This document shows positions 1 to 8,209 of a DNA stretch of 17,295 nucleotides, piece by piece. This DNA is from an uncultured Blautia sp. (GTDB lineage Bacteria; Bacillota; Clostridia; Lachnospirales; Lachnospiraceae). The translations under genes and the position numbers were made by a program. The notes under the pieces were generated by a model. That model did not search any database and was not told the origin of the DNA. It saw nothing but the letters and a program-made list of their open reading frames with translations. The stretch spans positions 1-17,295 of the forward strand of contig NZ_CALFLA010000121.1 of assembly GCF_937880195.1 (NCBI RefSeq), in the 5' to 3' direction. The number at the start of each line of letters is the position of its first letter. The stretch's first letter is position 1.

Positions 1-44
1 AAAAAAGGCAGGTAACGCAATGAGATACTCATTCCATTACCTGC
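1..44 (-). terminator. Intrinsic terminator downstream of spoIVB
   Basis: Bases 8-15 (GCAGGTAA) pair perfectly with 37-44 (TTACCTGC), and 20-24 (ATGAG) pair with 28-32 (CTCAT) around a 3-base loop. The short section between the two stems is partly paired. Read on the minus strand, the hairpin starts 7 bases after the spoIVB stop codon and is followed by a C and then six T residues (bases 6-1). This is a standard Rho-independent terminator layout. It should end the spoIVB transcript and isolate it from the next gene, expected to be spo0A. Confidence 0.85.
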
Positions 45-50
45 TTAGGT

Positions 51-1256
51 CTATGCCGCTGCTTCCAGCATATTCTCAATAAAAATCCCATATCCGCTTG
101 TGGCGTCCTGCACAAAAACGTGGGTTACTGCTCCAATGACTTTTCCGTTCTGGATCACAGGACTGCCGCTCATTCCCTGAACGATTCCGCCCGTAAGCTC
201 CAAAAGCCTTTCGTCAGTTACATGTATCACAAAACTTTTATTTGTATCTTCATGATTCATATCAATTCTGGTGATCTCCGCCCGGTACTCTTTCGCCTGT
301 CCGTCTACACAGCATAAAATAGACGCCGGGCCAATCTCCAGCTCCTGCTTATACGCTACAGGCAATTTCTTTAAATCTGTATTTTTTATTCCTGCAGAAA
401 GATTTCCATAAATACCATTTTTGCTGTTTTTCTCAATGTTTCCAATGATACGCCCTGGTTCATACCGGATCAGACCGGACAATTCTCCCGGGCTTCCGGT
501 TTCTCCTTTCTGGATTCCCAGAATTTCCGCCTGATAAAGGGCTCCGTTATTGATGTGCAGAAGCTCCCCGGTATCTACGTCGCTGATTCCATGGCCCAAA
601 GCTCCATAATTCCCATTTCCATCCACATAAGTCAATGTTCCAATGCCCTGGGTATTGTCTCGAACCCAAATTCCAAGTTTATAAGCGCCTGCCGCATCCT
701 TTACCGGAGTCAGGGACAGCGGAATCTGTTTTCCGTCCCGTATCACATCTAAAGTCACAGGCTCTCCGTCAAGAAAAGACAGATCCTTTAGAAGCTCCTG
801 CTTGTTTTTTATGCTCTGTTGATTAAAAGCAACTATATAATCTCCTGGCTTTACAATATTTTTTGCAGGCTCCAAAGACGTACCCTCCCTGGAAATGATC
901 TCTCCTGTATCAATGATCAGCACACCCTTGGTTTCCATATAAATTCCTACCGTACTTCCGCTTACATATACAGAGGTACTTTCGGCCGGAGTAATCTTGA
1001 TCTCCTTAAAAGGAATAAAGCCCAGGATCCGGCACGGCAAAAGATAACTTCCCTCGCCGGAAACCTGAATCGTTTCCTCAAATTCCAGAAACGGATGATC
1101 CAGAAGTCTTCGAACTTCCTGCGCCCCGTTTTCTGTCACATGTATTTCATCTGGTATTTTTCTGTCCAGATAACGATATCCCATCCACCCCATTATCAGC
1201 ATATCCAATCCAAGACACCACAGAAGAAATCTTCTGTAGTTTTTTCTTCTGTTCAT
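51..1256 (-). CDS. spoIVB: SpoIVB peptidase (stage IV sporulation protein B)
   Basis: Forespore-secreted serine protease of family S55. It is known to cut SpoIVFA and so release SpoIVFB to process pro-sigma-K in the mother cell. The 401-residue product has an N-terminal membrane anchor at about residues 10-30, a PDZ domain at about 95-185 and a C-terminal peptidase domain. The catalytic triad is visible: His222 in GALGHGI, Asp348 in VTDERLLELTGGI and Ser363 in GMSGSP. The Asp-Ser spacing of 15 matches B. subtilis (D363, S378). I chose the ATG at 1256 because GGAAAGGA lies 9 bases upstream; an in-frame TTG at 1277 would add 7 residues but lies upstream of that site. The gene follows recN after 76 bases that hold a hairpin and a sigma-G-like promoter, so independent expression in the forespore is likely. 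Confidence 0.97.
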   Translation of the reverse strand: MNRRKNYRRFLLWCLGLDMLIMGWMGYRYLDRKIPDEIHVTENGAQEVRRLLDHPFLEFEETIQVSGEGSYLLPCRILGFIPFKEIKITPAESTSVYVSGSTVGIYMETKGVLIIDTGEIISREGTSLEPAKNIVKPGDYIVAFNQQSIKNKQELLKDLSFLDGEPVTLDVIRDGKQIPLSLTPVKDAAGAYKLGIWVRDNTQGIGTLTYVDGNGNYGALGHGISDVDTGELLHINNGALYQAEILGIQKGETGSPGELSGLIRYEPGRIIGNIEKNSKNGIYGNLSAGIKNTDLKKLPVAYKQELEIGPASILCCVDGQAKEYRAEITRIDMNHEDTNKSFVIHVTDERLLELTGGIVQGMSGSPVIQNGKVIGAVTHVFVQDATSGYGIFIENMLEAAA

Positions 1257-1278
1257 TCTGTCACATCCTTTCCACAAA

Positions 1279-1317
1279 AATAAGAGAGGATAACCTCTCC
1301 TGTCATCCTCTCTTATT
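1279..1317 (-). terminator. Hairpin terminator between recN and spoIVB
   Basis: A perfect 13-bp inverted repeat (AATAAGAGAGGAT at 1279-1291 and its complement at 1305-1317) encloses a 13-base loop. On the minus strand it is followed by further T residues, giving TTATTTTTG. It lies just after the recN stop codon, so it should reduce read-through from the housekeeping operon into spoIVB. A competing short hairpin, GAGAGG-TTAT-CCTCTC on the minus strand, uses part of the loop and the 3' arm. The two folds cannot form together. Confidence 0.75.
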
Positions 1318-1343
1318 ATGTGGTGAAATCTTTTATTTCAATC
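1314..1343 (-). promoter_or_regulatory. Candidate sigma-G promoter of spoIVB
   Basis: On the minus strand, GATTG (1339-1343) and CATAATA (1314-1320) are separated by exactly 18 bases. The B. subtilis sigma-G consensus, as I recall it, is GHATR-N18-CATWHTA; this gives 4 of 5 and 7 of 7 matches. The -35 element lies in the last codons of recN. In B. subtilis spoIVB is transcribed by forespore sigma factors, which fits. The same stretch could also be read as a poor sigma-A promoter (TTGAAA at 1336-1341 with a badly spaced CATAAT), so the call is tentative. Confidence 0.5.
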
Positions 1344-3018
1344 TTGAATTTTTATGTACCTGTGCCAAATCTTTCATTTCTTTTGCATTTTCAAAAACTG
1401 CGTCTGTAATCTGGGCACCGCCTAAAAGTCTTGCAAGCTCCCGGATGGAATCCTCTCCTTCCAGAGGATGGATCTCTGTAATAGTTTCTGTCCCTTCCTG
1501 ATGCTTTTCAATCTCAAAATGGGTGTCTGCCATTGCAGCGATCTGTGGAAGGTGAGTAATACAAATCACCTGACGACAACGTCCTATTACTGCCATTTTT
1601 TCGGATACCTTCTGCGCTGTCCTTCCGCTGATCCCCGTATCAATTTCATCAAAGATCAAGGTTTCCATCTGATCTCTGTCTGCAAGGATCGCCTTAATGG
1701 CAAGCATGATCCTGGACAGCTCGCCGCCGGAAACAATCCGTCCCAAAGGCTTTACTGCCTCGCCGGGATTTGTGGATATTTCGTATTGAATATCGTCAAA
1801 TCCGTTATCTGTAAAGTCCTTTTTGCGCTGAAAAGCAATATGAAATTGTACGTCCAGAAAATTCAGGTCCCGCAGACCTTCCGTAATTTTTTCTGTCAGT
1901 GTTTTACTATATTCTTGCCTGATTTCTGACAAAACATGCGAAGCATTTTCCAGTTCTTTTTCTGATTTTTTCAGCTCTTCTTTTGTTTTCTGGAGATTTT
2001 CTTCATATCTGGAAAGTTCTTCCAGTTTTTTTTGCTGTTTTTCCTTATATGCCAGTATCTCTTCTATTGTACGTCCGTACTTTGCCTTTAATCCATTGAT
2101 CAGATCCAGTCTTTTTTCCGTTTCGTAAAAAGATTCCTCATCAAAGGTCAATTCCTCTACATATGACGAAAGTTCTCTGTTAAAATCATTGAGAAGACTG
2201 TCAAGCTCCTGAAGAGAACCTGCCATGGTTTCCAGCTGAGGATCATATTCTGTCACTCTGGATAATTCTCTGGCTGCTTCCCCCACCTGGTCTCCGGCTC
2301 CATGGTCATATCCTGTCATTCCGTGAACGCTTTGCAGAGTTTCCAGGATCAATCGGCTGTTGCTCAGCTTCCGATAAAAAGTCTCAAGCTCTTCATCCTC
2401 CCCTGGAATCAAACCGGCCCTTTCTATTTCTTGAATCTCAAACTCCAAAAACGCCTGTTCTCTGTTTCTCTGCTCCTCATCTGTGTCCAGCTCTTTTAGA
2501 GCCTTCAGGCATTTCCGATAAGAAGCATATGTCTCATGAACCTTATCTTTCTCCGGCTGGATTTTGTCTTTTCCATAAGCGTCCAAAATTTCCAACTGTT
2601 TTTCTTCATAAAGAAGAGACTGGTGTTCTTGCTGGCCGTGAATATCAAGAAGACAGGCTGCCGCAGCCTTCATCTGGCTTACCGTACAGGTTTCTCCATT
2701 GATCTTATTGATGCTTCTTCCGTCCATAATCTTTCTGGAAAGAAGTACCTGCCCTTCTTCCAAAAAAACTCCCAGTTCCTTCAGAGCCTCTTCCGCTTTA
2801 TGATTTTCTACCTGAAAGAGAAGCTCTACCAACGCATAGGCTGCTCCTGCCCGGATCATATCCCTGGCTGTCCTTCCTCCAAGTATCAGCTGCATGGAGC
2901 CTAGTAAAATAGACTTACCTGCTCCTGTTTCTCCTGTCAGTATATTCAGTCCCGGCCCAAACTCTACTTCTATATCCTGAATCAAAGCCAGATTTTTTAC
3001 ATGCAGATGCACTAACAT
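1333..3018 (-). CDS. recN: DNA repair protein RecN
   Basis: SMC-like ATPase that acts at DNA double-strand breaks early in recombinational repair. The 561-residue product has the family's usual length. The Walker A motif GETGAGKS is at residues 29-36. A long central region rich in Lys, Glu and Leu (about 160-400) forms the coiled-coil arm. The C-terminal half carries the ABC signature VSGGELSR and the Walker B region LIFDEIDTGISG, followed by the ITHLPQIA motif. The ATG at 3018 is preceded by an AAAGG ribosome site. The gene lies 28 bases downstream of argR, with no visible promoter between them, so it is probably the last gene of the operon before the terminator at 1279-1317. The argR-recN-spoIVB order is the same as in B. 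subtilis. Confidence 0.97.
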   Translation of the reverse strand: MLVHLHVKNLALIQDIEVEFGPGLNILTGETGAGKSILLGSMQLILGGRTARDMIRAGAAYALVELLFQVENHKAEEALKELGVFLEEGQVLLSRKIMDGRSINKINGETCTVSQMKAAAACLLDIHGQQEHQSLLYEEKQLEILDAYGKDKIQPEKDKVHETYASYRKCLKALKELDTDEEQRNREQAFLEFEIQEIERAGLIPGEDEELETFYRKLSNSRLILETLQSVHGMTGYDHGAGDQVGEAARELSRVTEYDPQLETMAGSLQELDSLLNDFNRELSSYVEELTFDEESFYETEKRLDLINGLKAKYGRTIEEILAYKEKQQKKLEELSRYEENLQKTKEELKKSEKELENASHVLSEIRQEYSKTLTEKITEGLRDLNFLDVQFHIAFQRKKDFTDNGFDDIQYEISTNPGEAVKPLGRIVSGGELSRIMLAIKAILADRDQMETLIFDEIDTGISGRTAQKVSEKMAVIGRCRQVICITHLPQIAAMADTHFEIEKHQEGTETITEIHPLEGEDSIRELARLLGGAQITDAVFENAKEMKDLAQVHKNSRLK

Positions 3019-3046
3019 TATTTCGCCTTTCTATTTCTGGAGAATC

Positions 3047-3496
3047 TTAATGGAGAATGCTTCTGAGCCTGCCTGCCACACCCGCTGCCTCCTCAGAGGT
3101 ACGGGCCACACACATCACCGTATCGTCTCCTGCAATACAGCCCAGGATCTCCTCCCACTGGAGAGCGTCCAAAGCGGCCGCCACGCCCATGGCCATTCCC
3201 GGAACTGTCCGAACCACTAAAATATTCTGCCCCTGATCAATGGTCAAAAGGGCGTCGTGAAGCACTCTCGTATATTTATCCCCCAGTTCAGACGGAAGCT
3301 CCTTAAGGATCGCATAGCGTGATCTTCCATCTTTATCTGTTACTTTTGTCATTTTCAGCGCACGGATATCTCTGGAAACAGTTGCCTGTGTCACCTTAAA
3401 TCCCGCTTCGTTCAAACGGGAGGCCAGCTCCTCCTGAGTATCAATATCGTACTGCCGGATCAGTTCTTTGATTTTTTCATGTCTTGCTACTTTCAA
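3047..3496 (-). CDS. argR: Arginine repressor ArgR/AhrC
   Basis: Hexameric DNA-binding regulator that represses arginine biosynthesis and activates catabolism when arginine binds. The 149 residues match the family length. The N-terminal winged helix-turn-helix (about 1-65) includes the recognition segment QATVSRDI at 37-44. The C-terminal oligomerisation and arginine-binding domain (about 80-149) contains GCIAGDDT, whose paired aspartates at 124-125 contact arginine. The start is TTG, not ATG: GGAGG lies exactly 7 bases upstream, and no in-frame ATG occurs before residue 49. It sits 23 bases after nadK and 28 before recN. I see no ARG-box palindrome near it, so autoregulation is not evident here. 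Confidence 0.95.
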   Translation of the reverse strand: MKVARHEKIKELIRQYDIDTQEELASRLNEAGFKVTQATVSRDIRALKMTKVTDKDGRSRYAILKELPSELGDKYTRVLHDALLTIDQGQNILVVRTVPGMAMGVAAALDALQWEEILGCIAGDDTVMCVARTSEEAAGVAGRLRSILH

Positions 3497-3503
3497 AATA
3501 AAA

Positions 3504-3508
3504 CCTCC
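3504..3508 (-). promoter_or_regulatory. Ribosome binding site fixing the TTG start of argR
   Basis: GGAGG on the minus strand lies 7 bases before the TTG codon at 3494-3496. The optimal spacing and strong complementarity to 16S rRNA support the non-ATG start. Confidence 0.8.
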
Positions 3509-3519
3509 GTCCAGCGCCT

Positions 3520-4380
3520 TTAATTATCACGCATTTTCTGCCTCAGCACCTCTACAAAGCTTAAATGGTTCAGCTTCAGGATCCTGCAGCTGACTGTTGC
3601 CTTACGGATTACGATCCTGTCTCCAGTCACCATAGGGATCACCGTATCTCCGTCAAAAGAGGCAAGTCCTTTTTCCAGTTCCTGCCTTCTCCCCTCTCCG
3701 ATTTCCACTGTGATCACATCTTCTGCCGGAAAAATAATACTCCTGGTATTCATGGTATGAGGCGCAATAGGCGTCATCAGCGTCATTGCCGCATTAGGCG
3801 ACACTACCGGTCCCCCGCAGGAAAGACTATATCCTGTGGAACCTGTTGGCGTTGATATAATAATTCCATCTGCATTGTAAGAATTCAGATATTCGTTATT
3901 TACATAGTTTTTAAACCGCACCACTCGAAGAGGGCCGTCTCTGGAAATCACAATGTCGTTCAGCGCAACGTCCTCACCAAGAATCTGGTTCCCTCTCAGG
4001 ACGCTTCCTGTCAGCATCATACGCTCCTCAATCTCAAAATCATCTGCCATGATCTGATCCAGAGAGGTATAAATGGAATTACGGTCTACTTCAGCCAGAA
4101 ATCCAAGTGTTCCAAGATTCATTCCCAGAAGCGGGATTTCTCTATGTACCACATCTCTGGCAGCCTGAAGCAGTGTTCCGTCGCCTCCCAGAACAAGAAT
4201 ACATTCTGTTCCCTCAGGAATCAGACCTGGATCCGTATAATGAAAAGGGCCTTCTTCTTTTCTCTGGGCCTGCTGCACCAAACACTGCCTTCCATGAGCT
4301 TCCAGATAAGAAACGATCTCCCCTGTCAGTTTCAGTTCCTTATCCTTATCGCTGTTTGTGATGATACAAAATCTGTCCAT
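3520..4380 (-). CDS. nadK: NAD kinase
   Basis: Phosphorylates NAD+ to NADP+ with ATP or polyphosphate; it is the sole source of NADP in most bacteria. The 286-residue product has the GGDGT motif at residues 65-69, the downstream LNDIVISRDG segment corresponding to the conserved Asn-Glu/Asp motif, and the family-specific glycine-rich stretch DGIIISTPTGSTGYSLSCGGP at about 172-192. I prefer the ATG at 4380, which has AGGAAGG 8 bases upstream. A TTG at 4398 would add six residues and overlap the tlyA stop. The gene is 14 bases downstream of tlyA and 23 upstream of argR. It is absent from this position in the B. subtilis block, although tlyA-nadK-argR-recN order is common in other Clostridia as far as I know. 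Confidence 0.96.
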   Translation of the reverse strand: MDRFCIITNSDKDKELKLTGEIVSYLEAHGRQCLVQQAQRKEEGPFHYTDPGLIPEGTECILVLGGDGTLLQAARDVVHREIPLLGMNLGTLGFLAEVDRNSIYTSLDQIMADDFEIEERMMLTGSVLRGNQILGEDVALNDIVISRDGPLRVVRFKNYVNNEYLNSYNADGIIISTPTGSTGYSLSCGGPVVSPNAAMTLMTPIAPHTMNTRSIIFPAEDVITVEIGEGRRQELEKGLASFDGDTVIPMVTGDRIVIRKATVSCRILKLNHLSFVEVLRQKMRDN

Positions 4381-4394
4381 ATATCCGCCCTTCC

Positions 4395-5204
4395 TCAATC
4401 AAGCTCAAGATGGGCTTCTCTGACAACTGCCTCTGGGCCTGCTTCCAGACTAACGCTGATCTCTGTTCCCTCAGGCTGCTTTTTCAAATGGAGCAGATAT
4501 TCAATATTCCCTTCCGGTCCCTTAATGGGAGAAAATGAAAGATGCAGAGGCTCAAGCCAGATAGAGCAGGCATATTCTATCACCTTTTGGATTACCTCCA
4601 GGTGAACGGCCGGATCCCGGACCACACCTTTTTTGCCTACCTTTTCCCTTCCAGCTTCAAACTGGGGCTTGATCAGGCAAACGATCTCCCCTTCCTCTGT
4701 AAGAAGATTTCTTACCGGAAGCAGTACCTTTGTAAGAGAAATAAAAGATACGTCAATAGAGGAAAAATCCGCCGACTCCGAAAGATGCTCCGGGAGAACA
4801 TAACGGATATTTGTTTTTTCCATGCAGACTACCCGGGGATCGTTGCGGAGCTTCCAATCAAGCTGACCGTATCCCACGTCAATGGAGTATACCTTCACTG
4901 CTCCGTTCTGAAGCATACAGTCTGTAAATCCTCCTGTGGAAGCGCCTACATCCATAGATATTTTTCCTTCAAGTGTCACCCCAAAATTCTTCATGGCTTT
5001 TTCCAGCTTCAGTCCGCCGCGGCTTACATAGGGAAGCGTATTTCCCCGAACCTCGATCTTTACTGTTTCCTGAAACATGGTTCCGGCCTTGTCTTCCTTC
5101 TGTCCGTCCACATAAACGTCGCCGGACATGATATATGCTTTTGCCTTTTCTCTGGAAGGGGCAAGAGCCCTTTCCACCATTAAAAGATCCAGTCTCTTTT
5201 TCAT
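4395..5204 (-). CDS. tlyA: TlyA-family rRNA (cytidine-2'-O)-methyltransferase
   Basis: A 269-residue protein with an N-terminal S4 RNA-binding domain (about 1-60) and an FtsJ-like methyltransferase domain. The S-adenosylmethionine motif DVGASTGGFTD is at 85-95. The K-D-K-E catalytic tetrad of the family is complete: Lys66, Asp151, Lys179 and Glu235. The spacing equals that of the mycobacterial enzyme (69, 154, 182, 238). Mycobacterial TlyA 2'-O-methylates 16S and 23S rRNA and confers capreomycin sensitivity. Shorter homologues may methylate only one target, so specificity here is inferred. Some annotations call the family haemolysin A. The ATG directly abuts the dxs stop codon, and its ribosome site lies in the last dxs codons, so translational coupling is likely. 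The B. subtilis counterpart at this locus is yqxC. Confidence 0.94.
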   Translation of the reverse strand: MKKRLDLLMVERALAPSREKAKAYIMSGDVYVDGQKEDKAGTMFQETVKIEVRGNTLPYVSRGGLKLEKAMKNFGVTLEGKISMDVGASTGGFTDCMLQNGAVKVYSIDVGYGQLDWKLRNDPRVVCMEKTNIRYVLPEHLSESADFSSIDVSFISLTKVLLPVRNLLTEEGEIVCLIKPQFEAGREKVGKKGVVRDPAVHLEVIQKVIEYACSIWLEPLHLSFSPIKGPEGNIEYLLHLKKQPEGTEISVSLEAGPEAVVREAHLELD

Positions 5205-7070
5205 TTATTTTATGTCCTCTAATTCCTGTTCTATCGCTTCGAGGATATCTGCCGGAGAAAGCCCTATCTTGGCTCTCAGGCTATCAACTTCCCCGTGTTC
5301 TACAAAGCGGTTCCAGATTGCAATGGAAAGCACTCGTGCATTGGGATGGCAGGCTTCCATATAGGAGGCAACATGTTCTCCGAATCCGCCGTTTTTTACA
5401 TTTTCTTCTACTGTTACAAACAGAGTATGATCCTCTGCCAATTCATCAAGAAGGGCTGTGTCCAAAGGCTTTACAAACCTTGCGTTTACAAAAGTAGGGT
5501 CATACCCTTCTGCCTTTAAGTCCTTATAAACCTGTTCACAAACTGCAGTCATACTTCCTACAGAAAGAATCGCCGCCTTATTTCCCCTGTGCAAAACCTC
5601 GCTTCTGCCGTACTGAATAGGCGCCTGAAATTCTTCCAGTCCCTGGTATGCGTTGCCTCTGGGATAACGGATGGCGCAGGGTCCTGCTGTATATACGGCA
5701 AATTCCAGCATTTTGGAAAGTTCCCAGTCGTTTTTTGGCGCCATTACTGTCATATTCGGCATCATAGACAAATAAGAAAGATCAAAGCATCCCTGATGGG
5801 TTTCTCCGTCTGCTCCTACCAGCCCTGCTCTGTCCACTGCAAAAATCACATGAAGATTCTGCATACATACGTCGTGGAGGATTTGATCTACCGCCCTCTG
5901 AAGGAAGGAAGAATAAATAGCCACTACCGGAATTATTCCGCCAAGGGCCAGACCTGCAGCAAAGGAAACCGCATGCTCTTCTGCAATTCCCACGTCAAAA
6001 AGCCTGTCGGGAAACTCCTGTCCAAATTTTTTAAGTCCGGTTCCGTCCGGCATGGCTGCGGTGATTCCTACCAGCTTCTTATGTTCCTTTCCCAAAGCTG
6101 TCATAGTATCTGAAAAGACGTCCGTATAAGCGGGAGACTTTTTCTGGGAAATAGAACGGCCTGTTTTGATATCAAAGGGGCCTGTTCCATGGAAACGGTC
6201 CGGGTGAACGCAGGCCGGAGTATATCCTCTGCCCTTTTCAGTAAGAACATGGACAAGCACCGGGCCTTCCACTCTCTTGGCTTCGTTAAAAAGCCTCATC
6301 ATCTGGCGCATATTATGACCGTCTACAGGTCCCAGATAGGTGATTCCCATATTTTCAAAAAGCATTCCCGGAATAATGAGCTGTTTAATGCTGCTTTTTG
6401 TCCTGCGCATAGTATCTACAATGGCAGGGCCTACCTTTGGTACTTTTTTCAGCATCTTCGTAGCGCTGATCTTCATACCTGTATAAGCCTCCGCCGTACG
6501 CAACGCACTTAAATAGGAAGACATTCCTCCTACGTTTTTGGAAATGGACATATTATTGTCATTGAGGACAATAATAAAATTCGTTTCTAATTCTGCGGCA
6601 TTGTTTAAAGCTTCATAAGCCATGCCGCCTGTTAAAGATCCGTCTCCGATCACTGAAACTACCCTGTGATTCTGTCCCAGAAGATCTCTTGCCCTTACAT
6701 AACCAAGGCCTGCTGAAATCGAATTGGAGCTGTGGCCTGCGTCAAAAGAATCACAGTCGCTTTCTTTTCTCTTGGGAAATCCGCTCATGCCGCCTTCTTT
6801 TCGAAGGTTGGCAAAGCCCTCCTTCCTGCCTGTAAGGATCTTATGGGTATAAGCCTGATGGCCTACGTCCCAGATGATCTTATCAGCCGGAAGATCCAAT
6901 ACGTTATGAAGAGCCAGCGTCAGCTCCACTACGCCCAGGTTGGAGGCAAGGTGTCCTCCTGTTTTACTTACGGATTCTATCAAAAATTCTCTGATTTCCG
7001 CTGCAAGAGCAGGGAAATCCGCCAAAGCGATCTTATGAATATCGTTTGGCCTGTTGATCTTTTCCAACAT
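5205..7070 (-). CDS. dxs: 1-deoxy-D-xylulose-5-phosphate synthase
   Basis: Thiamine-diphosphate enzyme that condenses pyruvate and glyceraldehyde 3-phosphate. It is the first step of the MEP isoprenoid pathway and also feeds thiamine and pyridoxal synthesis. The 621-residue length is normal. The thiamine-binding motif runs from GDGS (142-145) to NDN (170-172). GHQAY at 70-74 and GIAEEHAVSFAAG from 361, with the catalytic Glu, are conserved; the C-terminal transketolase domain is intact. The ATG at 7070 is preceded by GAGAGGG with a 9-base gap and also by GAAGG directly against the start. It lies 16 bases downstream of ispA, so the two isoprenoid genes are co-transcribed. No thiamine riboswitch is visible. 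Confidence 0.97.
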   Translation of the reverse strand: MLEKINRPNDIHKIALADFPALAAEIREFLIESVSKTGGHLASNLGVVELTLALHNVLDLPADKIIWDVGHQAYTHKILTGRKEGFANLRKEGGMSGFPKRKESDCDSFDAGHSSNSISAGLGYVRARDLLGQNHRVVSVIGDGSLTGGMAYEALNNAAELETNFIIVLNDNNMSISKNVGGMSSYLSALRTAEAYTGMKISATKMLKKVPKVGPAIVDTMRRTKSSIKQLIIPGMLFENMGITYLGPVDGHNMRQMMRLFNEAKRVEGPVLVHVLTEKGRGYTPACVHPDRFHGTGPFDIKTGRSISQKKSPAYTDVFSDTMTALGKEHKKLVGITAAMPDGTGLKKFGQEFPDRLFDVGIAEEHAVSFAAGLALGGIIPVVAIYSSFLQRAVDQILHDVCMQNLHVIFAVDRAGLVGADGETHQGCFDLSYLSMMPNMTVMAPKNDWELSKMLEFAVYTAGPCAIRYPRGNAYQGLEEFQAPIQYGRSEVLHRGNKAAILSVGSMTAVCEQVYKDLKAEGYDPTFVNARFVKPLDTALLDELAEDHTLFVTVEENVKNGGFGEHVASYMEACHPNARVLSIAIWNRFVEHGEVDSLRAKIGLSPADILEAIEQELEDIK

Positions 7071-7086
7071 CCTTCGTAACCCTCTC

Positions 7087-7992
7087 TCATTTCCTGCGGC
7101 TTACCATCTCATAGATCAGAGCCGTAAGGAATTCATTTTTTCTGTTCAGCTTATCCAAAGTGGAAACTGCCCGCTGAGAAAGTTCCTCTACCTGGCGGGA
7201 TGCCTCCTGGATTCCAAAAAGCGTCACATATGTAATCTTATTATTTTTTTCATCACTGTGTACTGGTTTTCCCAGTTCCTCACTGGTTGCAGTCACATCG
7301 AGGATATCGTCTCGTATCTGAAAAGCAAGGCCGATATCTGCAGCCGCTCTTTCCACTGCCGCAAGTTCTTCCTCTTCTGCCCCTCCAAGAACTGCTCCTG
7401 TCATCATCGGAGCCTCTATAAGAGCAGAAGTCTTATGGCGGTAAATATAATCCAGCATCTCTCTGGTAATAGGTTTGCCGTCGTTTTCCACATCTACGCT
7501 CTGGCCGCCAAGCATTCCCCTGATTCCAGTTTTTTCAGCCATAATACGTACTGCCCGGATCACTGGTTCTTTTTGAGAAGTCAGATCAAAAGCCCGGAGC
7601 ATGGTTTCGTAAGCATAATTCAAAAGTGCCGCGCCTCCAAGAACTCCCATGGCTTCTCCATATACCTTATGGGTGGTCAGACGACCTCTCCTGTAATCGT
7701 CGTTGTCAATAGCAGGAAGATCGTCATGAACCAGAGAGTGGGTGTGAATCATCTCGATTCCCGCCATAAAAGGTTCTGCCAGGTTTTCATCGCCTCCAAA
7801 CAGGCGAAAACTTTCCAGAAGAAGAATGGGACGGAGCCTCTTGCCTCCTGCGCACATGCTGTAGTTCATAGCTTCCGCCATTGTTTTTGCAAATCCTTTT
7901 TCCTCTGGCAGCCATCTGCGGATCACTTCCTCTGCATGATTCGTTCTTATTTTTAGTTCTTCCTTAAAATTCCCGTAATGTTCCATCTTCAT
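7087..7992 (-). CDS. ispA: Polyprenyl synthetase, probably farnesyl diphosphate synthase
   Basis: Adds isopentenyl diphosphate units to allylic diphosphates to make C15 (or longer) prenyl diphosphates, the precursors of undecaprenyl phosphate and quinones. The 301-residue product has GGKRLRP at 49-55, a first aspartate-rich motif DDLPAIDND at 90-98 (the DDxxxxD form with two extra residues, as in bacterial farnesyl synthases) and a second motif RDDILD ending at 232. Chain length cannot be fixed from sequence alone. The start at 7992 lies inside xseB, giving a 29-base overlap. A second ATG two codons later (7986) is equally plausible, with a weak GGATGAAG ribosome site. The xseB-ispA-dxs order matches B. 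subtilis. Confidence 0.94.
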   Translation of the reverse strand: MKMEHYGNFKEELKIRTNHAEEVIRRWLPEEKGFAKTMAEAMNYSMCAGGKRLRPILLLESFRLFGGDENLAEPFMAGIEMIHTHSLVHDDLPAIDNDDYRRGRLTTHKVYGEAMGVLGGAALLNYAYETMLRAFDLTSQKEPVIRAVRIMAEKTGIRGMLGGQSVDVENDGKPITREMLDYIYRHKTSALIEAPMMTGAVLGGAEEEELAAVERAAADIGLAFQIRDDILDVTATSEELGKPVHSDEKNNKITYVTLFGIQEASRQVEELSQRAVSTLDKLNRKNEFLTALIYEMVSRRK

Positions 7993-8209
7993 CCATCTGG
8001 AGCATCTTTTTTTCTACTGTGTCCAGTCTGCTGCTGCAGTATTTCAGAAGCTCCATTCCTTTTTTATAAAAACGAAAAGAATCCTCCAGAGAGGTACTGC
8101 TGTCTTCCAGCTTCTGCGCCAGCTCCTCCAGCTTGCCAAAAGCCTCTTCCAACGTCTGTTGCTCCTGAAGAGTTTTTTTCTGGTCAGTTGTCTCTGTCAT
8201 GTTTCCCAT
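7964..8209 (-). CDS. xseB: Exodeoxyribonuclease VII small subunit
   Basis: Small alpha-helical subunit that binds XseA to form exonuclease VII. The product of 81 residues contains the family signature: TLEEAFGKLEELAQKLED, then SLEDSFRFYKKGMELLKYC and a final helix with LDTVEKK. The ATG at 8209 has AAAGG 4 bases upstream. A second in-frame ATG at 8200 forms an ATGA overlap with the xseA stop and would give 78 residues; I cannot choose firmly between them. The 3' end overlaps the ispA start by 23-29 bases. Coupling to xseA should keep subunit stoichiometry. Confidence 0.92.
   Translation of the reverse strand: MGNMTETTDQKKTLQEQQTLEEAFGKLEELAQKLEDSSTSLEDSFRFYKKGMELLKYCSSRLDTVEKKMLQMDEDGTLREF

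Noticed and set aside
4542..5183. Plus-strand open frame of 213 codons antisense to tlyA
   Set aside because: Shadow of tlyA, whose catalytic tetrad is complete on the minus strand.
7054..7956. Plus-strand open frame of 300 codons antisense to ispA
   Set aside because: It lies entirely opposite a well-conserved gene, has no recognisable domain or good ribosome site, and its composition follows the codon bias of ispA on the other strand.
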